From Gnomoniopsis sp. IMI 355080 (Eukaryota; Ascomycota; Sordariomycetes; Diaporthales; Gnomoniaceae): a stretch of DNA of 64,000 bases. Under the pieces are notes generated by a model. The model worked only from the letters and a program-made list of their open reading frames with translations. It made no database searches and had not been told where the DNA came from. The translations under genes were made by a program, and so were the position numbers. Below are positions 55,603 through 64,000 of this stretch, one piece after another (positions within the stretch are counted from its first letter, which is position 1; every line of letters starts with the position of its first letter). The DNA lies in NCBI GenBank assembly GCA_027946555.1, contig JAPEVC010000046.1, positions 62,001 to 126,000 on the forward strand. Direction: 5' to 3'.

Positions 55603-56837
55603 TTGGAATTCGGCTGTTCCTCGCGGCCACCATCTACTATCATCCCTGTCTCCGTACCTTGATCTCCCCATGGGAAATGCCTGACTTACAAGTAGATCTT
55701 TTACTAAGAATACCACGCTAGTACTGGTCGTCACGATCGTAGGCCGCGGCAATACTACGTAGACATATGCGTGCTAACGTGCTCATAGCAGGGCAGTACT
55801 TACCAATATGAGGTTATAGTCAACCCTACGGGTGCTCCCCGGCAAGAGAGACCAATGCGTTGTCACCGAGAGAATTTAATGCTAAGACATGTAAGTATGA
55901 GACAAACCCGGTTGGCATGGCCGTTTGGATTACGAAGACGAAACCGCGGTTAATTCTCGGGGGCGGCGGCGGGCATGGGCGGCGGCAAGCCATGGGCGAC
56001 GGCAATCATAGCAAACGATTACTATGGCAGTCAAGCTCCCGCTCGTCGGGACGGTAGATGCGACGTCGGGGAGTTGGCGACACGGCGGCGGAGAATATTC
56101 CCGGCCGTAGTCTGCCCAATGGGCCTCAGATCAAATCTCTGACGAGTAAGGCAAATAGTATGGGACCGTGACTCGATAGTGCATACCCAAGCTGATGTTT
56201 TTCTCTTCCGGGTACAGCGTGAGTAGGGCGCAAAAACGTCCAGAGAGCGTCACATCGGGCAGCGGAAGAGCAGAACCATTCAATCGAGTAGTTTCGTATC
56301 CGGGCTAGGACGCGTTTGGGGGGACGATGCTTGGGCCAGGGCGGAAGGGGAAGATGTCCGCTGAAGCTAAGACCGAGGCGGAAAGGGATTCGTCGCTAGC
56401 AGATGCCATTCCGGCACTCATTGTCACATCGTTGCTTAGCTGAAGGCTGGAAAGATGGAGATGGAAAAGATCTTTTCCATGGCGCGGTTGTGGCCTCTCG
56501 TCCCGGAGGGGGGGCCGGGGAGGCGATGTTACTCTAGGAAATTGGGCATCGAGATAGTGGCTAGCTAGACAGGCTTGGCTTTGCGGCTCTGTGGACCTGA
56601 GTCATGGTAGATAAAACAGTCTATAGAACATTGCCTTTGACTTGCTGCTAGCGTCTAGTGCAGGATCCGACATAAGCAGCTTTTTTGAGTGAGAGAGAGA
56701 TATGTACTGGAGCCACCTGGTGTGACTCCCACCGGCACGGGTCCGCAGGCATGCGAAGAAGACATTTCGGCTGTCTTTTGCGCCTGACCAGCGCTCTCGT
56801 CTCGACGGAGCAGCCAATCGCGGACATCAGTGCCTCC

Positions 56838-58741
56838 TCAGATGTCCCCCAAGCCACCCGTAGACGCCCGAAGCGCTGCATTTGCCTCATCTGCGCGCTG
56901 GACACACTCCTCGAGGACTTTCCAGAACTTGGGGATATCCAATCCACGGGGTATCCTCACACCCTCCTCCCCGGGCGGTAGCAGCGTTGCAATCGTCTGG
57001 CCCAGGCGGGAGCCCCGGCGGAGGGCGTCATCGTGCGTGCCTTCTGTAATGACCTTGACATCGAAGCGTTCCCGGCTGTTTGCCATTCCGGGATTGTTTG
57101 GGTCGTATTCATAGAATTGGATTTCCCATTCCGTGCCGATGAGCACAGCTGCCACGGCTAGAGGGTCGTGGAGGGGTGGGCCTTCAACTATGCCGAAATG
57201 GTCTCTGCGGTGAGCGCGATTAGCAATTTTGCATCTCTACTTGTGTATGAAGGCTAGCACCATGGAGCCTTGAAGGCTGGGTATGAATCTGCACAGGTTG
57301 ATTGTCATGCGTGAATAGGCCACTTACTTGTAGGTCTTCGCAAAAAACATGAGTAGCTCAACCAACATGGTTCGTAATGTCGTCTTGCCTTTTCTCTGCG
57401 CCGTCTCGTCGACCGAGTCCGTCTTCGTGTTGTCCAGACCTGCCTTGTCCGGGCCGTAGAGCAGCAGCTCCTGGACGTCCTGTCTTGCGAGAACAAGGTG
57501 TGTTACGTCTAGCGGCGCGATTGTTGTCTTGCTTGCGAGCTCCTTTGTGTCGAAGATGAACGCCGCCGCTTCGGGGTCGATTATTATGTTACTGGATTAA
57601 TTCGGTATCAGCATTATGGTACACGCTGTTGTGAGCCCCGGTTGAGTATAGTAGGGCCCGAATCAACCCAAGAGACCACCGACCCAGTACAGAACTCAAA
57701 GAGGCCACAAAGACTCTGGAGAAGAGACACGACGTAGATGTCGAGTCATGGGGAGCAAAGACAACAGCCCGAGTGAATTCTTCACCCCGTTGACCCCAAC
57801 GCGCATGTCGTGCCTACAGCGCATCTGATCGAAGCCAAGAAGAAGGCAGCACCTACAATTCAGCCCAAGGCGTCCAGTTGCCTACCCTTGCCTTGCCATC
57901 TTTGATTCCGTATACAGCGTTAGTATGGCCACCACCGATCGCCCCGCCCATGATGCTGAGTCCCTTGACGTGGCCCACCAGGTCCGGGTGCGATTGGAAC
58001 AGTTGCGCGGCATTGGTGAGGCTCCCCGTGGCTACCACCCACGCCGACCCAGGTGCACACGTCCGGAGAGCGGAGGCGGCCGCGTCGATCGCAGAGACAT
58101 CTGTGCGAGCCTGGCATAGAGGCTCCGGCAGGAGGTCCGTGCCGTCGAGGCCGGACTCGCCGTGGATGTCCTCGGCATTCTCGGATAGCCGGGGCCGCAA
58201 AAGTGGTGAGGAGGCGCCTTGGTAGATGGAGACTTCTTTGTGCTTAGATATGGCTGTTAAGACGCTGGTGGCGTTCCAGGTCGTCTTCCTAGGTTGTCGT
58301 TAGCCATGCGCTTCGACAAAAGTCAGGATCTTGCTCGCGGGAGGGCCGCTGATGAGTCCCTCAAGTCAAAGAGCGTGACACGCCGAGTTGTGCCTCAAGC
58401 TTTGAATAATGATTCAACCCTGGCATACATACTCTAGCGGAGCATTTCCAAAGACGGTTGAAATGCCCAAAAGCCTGATACCTGGATGATACGCCGCAAG
58501 GAGAATGGCGAAGACGTCCTGTTTTGAGATTAGCACGTGACTCGGAGTTATGCAGATGCAACACACTGCGCAGAACATCAGACTCTAAATATACCCCGTG
58601 GCAAAAGCCGTAGGATATTCCATGAGCATCACATTTACGAATAAGATAATTTGGATAGGGCGTAAGTAGGTCTGAGGGGGAACTCACATCGTGGCCCGGA
58701 TCGCAGTCCAGCCATACGGGGACACGCTTATCTTCCCCCAT
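56838..58741 (-). CDS. Inosine/uridine-preferring nucleoside hydrolase
   Basis: Five exons, complement of 58688-58741, 58433-58518, 57857-58288, 57328-57591 and 56838-57204, give 400 residues with agreeing phases. Hydrolyses the N-glycosidic bond of nucleosides to base and ribose (salvage, pyridine nucleotide turnover); probably cytosolic. The calcium- and ribose-binding start 'WLDCDPGHD|D' is completed across the first splice, followed by 'FAILLAAYHPGIRLLGISTVFGNAPLEKTTWNATSVL', 'GTDLLPEP', 'VATGSLTNAAQL', the hallmark 'SIMGGAIGGGHTN', 'WAEFNIIIDPEAA' and 'HDPLAVAAVL' with the late histidine and aspartate. All active-site parts are present. The C-terminal about 60 residues are the usual fungal tail. 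It closes the gene desert on its 3' side. Confidence 0.93.
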
Positions 58742-59519
58742 GATTTCACGAGAGATGGCAAACTTTGCGGAACAAGTCTCGACTCTGCAATAGTATTGTA
58801 CAGCTTTAGGATTTGGAAAAGATGGGGTCTCTTCCTGGAAGGAATAAGCAAACAGTGTTGCGGTGAATGAACGATAACTTTCGCGAGTCGCCGAGCGGAG
58901 AGCAGGTAAATAATGATAGTATCCACTGCCGCCGGGACGAACCGCGAGATCTCGGACGTATGCTCCGGCCGCATGAATCGGCTTGACGGCATCACATCTT
59001 CACATAAGTTAGGCATCGCTTCCTACTTGATGTTTCTGAGAATAACCAATATATCATCCGAAAAAGACAGGGTAGCAGGAGATCAGTGTAATTGAGCGTT
59101 GCGGGTTCTTTATTGCAAGGCTACTGGTCTGCGCCCCTCCAAGGAGACTGGCATCAGCATTTTCGCAAGTGCGCACATGGAATGTTCGGACGTGGATTTG
59201 GGATTCCTCATAATTATGGGAATCAAATGCAGTATTCATCGGAGCATAAGCTTTTCGTTGCTCCTCTCTTTCTACCTGGGTAGGTAATCTTGGAGCAGAA
59301 GCGAGGCATTCACGGTTCTAAGCTTAGTAGACATGCCTGGGATCTAGAGAAGCAGCTGAAATCACACACACATCCTGCCTAGTAGTTGACTTAAGCATTT
59401 TCATTGTTCTGAGAGAAGTTCTGAGAGAGTCTAGAAGAACCTTCGTAGCCCTGGAGCAAGGCCTCCTATGCAGGGTGATATCGTCTCTGTGCTACCCAGT
59501 CGTACACACAAACTCGAGA
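58742..59519. other. Intergenic
   Basis: A 780-bp spacer, upstream of the nucleoside hydrolase and downstream of the bZIP gene, both on the minus strand. Nothing supported. Confidence 0.55.
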
Positions 59520-60625
59520 TCATGGGACACCTGACATATAATCTATCGCTTGTCGATACTGATCAAGTGGATAACTCTCAAAAAAGGGAGGATATGGCGT
59601 GTTGCTCCCACTGTCGATATACTGTGGCGAGCCATACATACCCGAGCTTCCCATGGAGCTACTCGCGTACGCTGGCGAGCTGTCTTGATAGTAACCGCCA
59701 TAGCCGTCTAGTGCCCTGAGCATATTCAGACCTGGACCTGCGACATCCAAACAGTCCAGACCAAAGCTTTCTAATTCAAAGCCGTAGCTAGTCGTGGCGT
59801 CATGTGGGTTGGACGTTGGTGTCGCGTAAGATCTCGGGTCCTCATTGCGCCGGCCGTATTTGGCGCCAATTTGCTGTTGCGGTCCGGACAACTGTGCGCG
59901 AATCGCCTGGTTCTCCGTTCTGAGTGTCCGGCGATCTCGCTCCACATCCTCAATCTTCTCCCGGATGGCGGCGATGTCGGCCTCGAGCTGTTTCGTGTAG
60001 TTGGCTTTGCGTGCGCGGTGCTGTATCTGGGCTTTGCGGACCTGCGCCCGACGCTTGTTCTTGGCTGATTGCTCTGACTCCTCCGTCTTTTCTGACGCTA
60101 CGTGGAGTGTATGTTAGCGATTGCCAATACTTGCGATTGGAAGGAAGGGAGATAGGGGTGCGGAGTGTATTGCGCAGGCCTGCAGGCTGACAGAATGGCA
60201 TGGAGCCCTCGCCTATCGTCCCATGTGAAGAAATGGGAGGAACGAAAGGACATCGGCAAAAAGGGGCCCGGAACTCCTAATTGCGCCGCTCTGGATTCCA
60301 AGAACGCCTGATGTGCCGGCATGCATGTTGTTGACAAATCTTCCTGGCCCAATCTAGGCCTGGTCTCACCCAAGTGCAACCACGCCCTGTCCGAAGCAGC
60401 CGCCTCAGGGCACTGCTCAGTCAAGAGAACGAGGTCGCGTGGAGGTTATAAAAAGCAAGGCGACGGCTCATGGGAAGCGAAAAGAATCCTGATTTTCGAC
60501 AAACCTTTATTGTTCGGTTGACTAGGGTCGCTCTGTACAAACGTCCAGGTTTTGGCCGTTGAGTCGTCCTTATTCCTCCTCCAGTAGGTGCTGAAGGTAG
60601 ATTGGTCATCATGAGTGGCAGACAT
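59520..60625 (-). CDS. bZIP transcription factor
   Basis: Two exons, complement of 60505-60625 and 59520-60097, give 232 residues; the 407-nt intron (GTTTGT donor, CGTAG acceptor) is unusually long for this window. The basic region 'NKRRAQVRKAQIQHRARKANY' (about 55-75) runs straight into a leucine-zipper-like helix 'TKQLEADIAAIREKIEDVERDRRTL', typical of a fungal group of bZIP proteins with an 'RRAQVRxAQxxHRxRK' basic region. The C-terminal half is rich in Ser, Tyr and Gly with no domain. Nuclear, presumed dimeric. Targets unknown. The 5' exon ('YWRRNKDDSTAKTW') is supported by its agreement in phase and by its conserved-looking sequence. Confidence 0.82.
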
Positions 60626-61709
60626 ATTGTCTCTGTTGGATGTTTGAAGGTACACGAAAAGGCTGATGCTGTAAGGACTGACTGGTCTCGCTTAGCCCCA
60701 GCTGACACGCCTGAGGGAAGACGAATCATCGCCAACTATATACTCGTCTCCACGAACACCCATCCTAGATCTCGTCTCGCTTCCCTGACCGAGGCTCCGG
60801 TGGGGAGCTGATTAAAGACCGAAGGACCAAACGCCGTGGGGGACCAAAGGGCCCATCATTGCTGGGACAGGACAGAAATACCCTCTTCGTGTCGACACGG
60901 ATGAAGCGAGAACTTCGTTCGAGTTGCCACAAACGCAAGGAATGTGATAGGCTCGTGATGCCATTTTGGGAAGCACGCCTTACCGGAACGAGTAATTGGG
61001 TTATTCATACACGCATCAAAAGGCGTCAGATCATGTGCGATACCCCGGAAGACCAATCACCTCCAGAGCCCACACCGCGCGGCTGACATTCGGAATGTCG
61101 TTCGTTTAGTCGCGGCTATGCGGCCGCCTCACCTCTGCCTCCTTGAAGCGGGATTTGCTCCGGATGCAGCGAATAACTCCGGGTGCACGACTTGAGTAAG
61201 AAAGCGTTAAAAGCGAGCACATCAAAGGCCTTGGGCTTATTGCAGCTCAAGCTAAAGTTTTTGACCTCTTCAGAGCCCGATAGACGCTTGCGAAGCAGTT
61301 AATCCGGCGTGTGAAGAGCAATGGCGGCGAAAAGGCGGAGTGGCTGTGGTGAAGCAATCATGCCGAGTGTTGCCCGCTGCAAATTATGGTGTGCCCGAAA
61401 AGTCAAATATTAGTGACTCCAGCTGTTAATATTTGATCCAGATTGTTCTGCTGCAGACGCGCCCCGCCGTCTTTGACTGGTACATTGTGGTGCGAGAACA
61501 GCGGCCATTCTCTTCTTCAATCATCCTTTGACGAGATGGATAAATCCGATACGCCCACTTCTTTCCGGCAGACACAGGTGAGTGCTCGTAGGGAGTTGGC
61601 AGGTGAAGTCGGAATCCATTTCGAGGCTTGTCTCACCTACTATCTGGATGAAAAGCGTCTAAACCATCTTACTGGGCCGTTACTGTGTTTACCGTCGTGT
61701 AGCTGATCT
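60626..61709. other. Intergenic, about 1.1 kb
   Basis: Upstream of the bZIP gene and downstream of the peptidase gene, both on the minus strand. No gene supported; open frames are short. Confidence 0.55.
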
Positions 61710-64000
61710 TCATCCTTCCTTAGCCGACGCACCCGTGCCCCAGCTTCCAACCAGAGCCATAGCTTTCTCATCGCCATCTGCGACACGGTCGTCACGAAGC
61801 GTTTCAGCGAGGCACCTCCATGGCTCCCTGCTACCGCCCCACTTCAACAAGTTCTCCTTCAACTGCTCCCCATTCTCTCGAGTCACGGCCGCGCCGTTCC
61901 GACCCGACAAGAACACCTCCTTCCAGACCCTCTCCGCTAGCACACGGTCAAACAGATAGCTGTAGTATGTGCTCCCATAGCCGAACAGGTGGCCAAAGAA
62001 ACCCTGCCACCTGCATCCCGATGGGTCAGCAGGTGTGTTGCCGTACTCGAGTTGCAGGGTCCGATAAACCTCTGTCGAGTCGAACTTTGGCGAGGACACG
62101 CGCGAGGAGTGGTATTCCTGGTCCAGCATGGCAAGCAAGATCTGGTTTTCGTTATCCGTACCCTCGAAGCGTCGCGACTGTCGCAACATGTCCACGACCA
62201 TCTGGTAATTCAACGGCTCGTCCGTCTCGTAATGCCGGGCAAACAAACCTAGCACATCCGGATCCGCACAAAAGTGCTCCATCAGCGTTGAGGGGAGCTC
62301 TGCGAGGTCCGTAGCACACCGAGTCCCAGAAACATTCTGCAACGACGTTCGGGCCAAGATACTGTGGATCGCATGGCCCATCTCGTGAAACAATGTCTCC
62401 ATCTGGCCGTACGTTAAGAATGCAGGCTTGTCGCCCGCTGCGTCACTTTTCGGAAAGTCACACACGAGCGCAATTGTGGGTAGTTGTTTCAAAGAACCGT
62501 TGTGTCCACGCGACATTGCCATGCCATCATTGGTGGCCTCCTCAGGAGAGGCAAAATCCGGTATACCTGTTGCGGTTTGTGATAATGCCGCCTCAGCCTC
62601 ATCAAGCTCGCTGTTTGCTATCTCCCTAGAGCACCTCACAGTAAAATGAGCCGGATTGGGAGATTTGTCTCCTCGGTAAAAGAGGTCGCAATATAGTACT
62701 GCGACATGTCCATCTGTGTCAGAAATCACGTCCAGACGCCGGACATCGGGATGCCATGTCTCGCCCGGTAGCGTCTCCTTAGGCACAAAGCGGATGCCGT
62801 ACAGTCTGGTAAACAGTCTCGAGAGACCCTGCATGACAGTTCCTAGTGAGAAGTAGGCAGATAGGAAGTCGTCTCGTCGCGCCTTGGACCCCTCCTGTTG
62901 ACGAACAATATTCATGTAATAATCCTTGTCCCAGGGCTTCAAGTTGGTATCGGTAGAACTCGTCATCGACCGTTTCAGAGCCAACACGCCGTCTATTTCG
63001 CTCCTTACCACTGGCGCGTTGTTTTTGACCAGAGCCTTCAGGAATTGCTGGACAGACTCGGGTGTCTTAGCCATCATCCTATCTCGTAGAGCCATATGAC
63101 CGTAGCTTTCAAAACCTGACAACTCGGCTAGCTCGACGCGCAACTTGAGAAGATCCTCGAGACGTCTGACCGACCTCGAGGAGGCCGTCCGCGACACATA
63201 GTAGATTGCCTTCCTTGTGTCCTCGTCATGTACGGTGCGCAATGCCAGGGACGCTTCTGGGCTCAGTGCCGGCAGGTATATCTGCCCTCTCCTTGTCATC
63301 CTCCTGGCGATGTTGGGGTTCAGTCCTTGGAACTTGCTGCTCGGAAGCGCCAGGACGGGTTGCTCAGGCGCCATCTCCTCCACAAACAGCTGACCAACGT
63401 CCCCTATTCTGGAAGACAAATCGACGAATCTGTCCCTAGAATTTTGGGGAAGGTTGACAGCAGATTTTGAGAAGTCCAACTTCAATATTTCCGCCACAGT
63501 TTTCTCCTCTTCCGTCCATGCAGCAGTGACCTCTGGATCGGCCATCGCTATACCCAGCTGCTCGTTAAGACCCGTCGTGGTATTGAGCTGGTTCATATAT
63601 TGATACACGATCGCCCAGGCTTCCGAGGCCGCGGCCTGCATCTGTCGGTCTGGGTGTGTCACACGGACGAAGTCGGACAAGTCTATCACTCGACACAGTA
63701 GATCTGACAATCTATCCATGTCCCGGACTATGCTTTGGTACTCAGAGAGAGTGCTGGCGGTCAGCACTCTCTCCACAATTGCCTGCGCGCGTGCCAAAGA
63801 TACTCGAGCGAAAGCGAGAAAGCCTTGTGGCTCTGTGAGGTACGCATTGCGGAAGAGACCGACCCGTGGCCTGCCCGTGGCCGAGCTGGAGAAAGAGAGC
63901 CATGCTGAAGGGGAGTCAAAGATTTGGCGGAGCGTGGCGTCGTCGTGTCCCACGTCGGTGGTGTGCTGAGCGATGGATGCTAATATAGATTTGGTTTGAG
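61710..64000 (-). CDS. OCT1: Mitochondrial intermediate peptidase, 5' end cut off
   Basis: M3-family zinc metallopeptidase that removes an octapeptide from imported precursors in the mitochondrial matrix. The open frame runs from 63953 to a stop at 61710 (about 747 residues) and continues upstream without stop towards the window edge ('HTTDVGHDDATLRQIFDSPSAWL'), so the presequence and first exon(s) lie beyond 64000; a splice acceptor is possible near 63970-63985. The zinc site 'LFHEMGHAIHS' is intact, followed by the diagnostic 'NVSGTRCATDLAELPSTLMEHF' and late 'FGHLFGYGSTYYSYLFDRVLAERVW'. The length agrees with fungal Oct1 (about 770-800) less a presequence. A single exon covers nearly all of it. 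A few gene names are possible within M3, but the cited motif fits Oct1 and not thimet oligopeptidase. Confidence 0.93.
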   Translation of the reverse strand, partial: QTKSILASIAQHTTDVGHDDATLRQIFDSPSAWLSFSSSATGRPRVGLFRNAYLTEPQGFLAFARVSLARAQAIVERVLTASTLSEYQSIVRDMDRLSDLLCRVIDLSDFVRVTHPDRQMQAAASEAWAIVYQYMNQLNTTTGLNEQLGIAMADPEVTAAWTEEEKTVAEILKLDFSKSAVNLPQNSRDRFVDLSSRIGDVGQLFVEEMAPEQPVLALPSSKFQGLNPNIARRMTRRGQIYLPALSPEASLALRTVHDEDTRKAIYYVSRTASSRSVRRLEDLLKLRVELAELSGFESYGHMALRDRMMAKTPESVQQFLKALVKNNAPVVRSEIDGVLALKRSMTSSTDTNLKPWDKDYYMNIVRQQEGSKARRDDFLSAYFSLGTVMQGLSRLFTRLYGIRFVPKETLPGETWHPDVRRLDVISDTDGHVAVLYCDLFYRGDKSPNPAHFTVRCSREIANSELDEAEAALSQTATGIPDFASPEEATNDGMAMSRGHNGSLKQLPTIALVCDFPKSDAAGDKPAFLTYGQMETLFHEMGHAIHSILARTSLQNVSGTRCATDLAELPSTLMEHFCADPDVLGLFARHYETDEPLNYQMVVDMLRQSRRFEGTDNENQILLAMLDQEYHSSRVSSPKFDSTEVYRTLQLEYGNTPADPSGCRWQGFFGHLFGYGSTYYSYLFDRVLAERVWKEVFLSGRNGAAVTRENGEQLKENLLKWGGSREPWRCLAETLRDDRVADGDEKAMALVGSWGTGASAKEG

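Larger units (their letters stand above)
43938..56837. other. Gene desert, about 12.9 kb, upstream of the Msn2-like gene
   Basis: No frame in this stretch has a recognisable domain, signal peptide or consistent splice pattern; the longest (45927-46559, +) is low in protein character. Base composition is balanced by eye, not the AT-rich form left by repeat-induced point mutation, and no transposon ends or long repeats are seen. Small features are GTT repeats near 44108, a G run at about 45549-45557, GC-rich GGC repeats near 55960-56000, and hairpins listed separately. AGGGG/CCCCT stress-element cores occur near the Msn2-like start (about 44332, 45049, 45067). It may be a large regulatory region or hold non-coding transcripts. 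Confidence 0.6.

Overview
The window is nuclear DNA of a filamentous ascomycete (Pezizomycotina; the gene set and the short introns look like a Sordariomycete, probably Hypocreales, but the species cannot be fixed from sequence alone). The evidence is mixed-strand genes with GT-AG introns mostly of 58-92 nt, fungal-only families (Zn2Cys6 regulators, CFEM-GPCR, DUF3176) and roughly balanced base composition. Sixteen intact or edge-cut protein genes with a recognisable family or clear secretion architecture are supported, plus one transporter pseudogene and two hypothetical genes. Exon joins were worked out by hand from splice signals, reading phase and family conservation.

Left part (0-24 kb) is accessory in character. 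A Zn2Cys6 regulator (511-2591, -), the broken remains of an allantoate-type MFS permease (3341-3983, +) and an intronless 2,2-dialkylglycine decarboxylase-like PLP enzyme (4295-5629, -) lie together and share CCGCGG-core palindromes. They look like a small amino-acid catabolism cluster (alpha-aminoisobutyrate/isovaline type) that has lost its transporter. After a 2.8 kb gene-free stretch come a PhzF-family isomerase (8398-9467, +) and a seven-exon cytochrome P450 (9849-12039, -) that converge, then a CFEM-domain seven-helix receptor (14325-15946, +), an aldo/keto reductase with a long N-terminal extension (16507-18661, +) and a GAL4-type zinc-cluster regulator (20299-23068, +). A small cysteine-rich secreted protein (23249-23476, -) lies tail-to-tail with that regulator.

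Middle part (24-39 kb) is mostly conserved or housekeeping: an NTF2/SnoaL-like protein, two hypotheticals, a DUF3176 membrane protein (27978-29980, +), the translesion polymerase REV1 (30169-33853, -) divergent from the spliceosomal RED/IK homologue (34309-36027, +), and the diphthamide synthetase DPH6 (36159-38576, -). The REV1/RED promoter and the DPH6 upstream region each hold one AGGGTTAGGG telobox-like site.

Right part (39-64 kb): a two-finger C2H2 regulator of the Msn2/4-MsnA-Seb1 stress family (41824-43937, -) is preceded by about 12.9 kb with no convincing gene, the most unusual structural feature of the window. Beyond it lie a five-exon nucleoside hydrolase (56838-58741, -), a bZIP regulator with a 407-nt intron (59520-60625, -) and the mitochondrial intermediate peptidase OCT1 (61710 to the right edge, -, 5' end cut off). 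No rRNA, no convincing tRNA, no intact transposon and no CRISPR array were seen.
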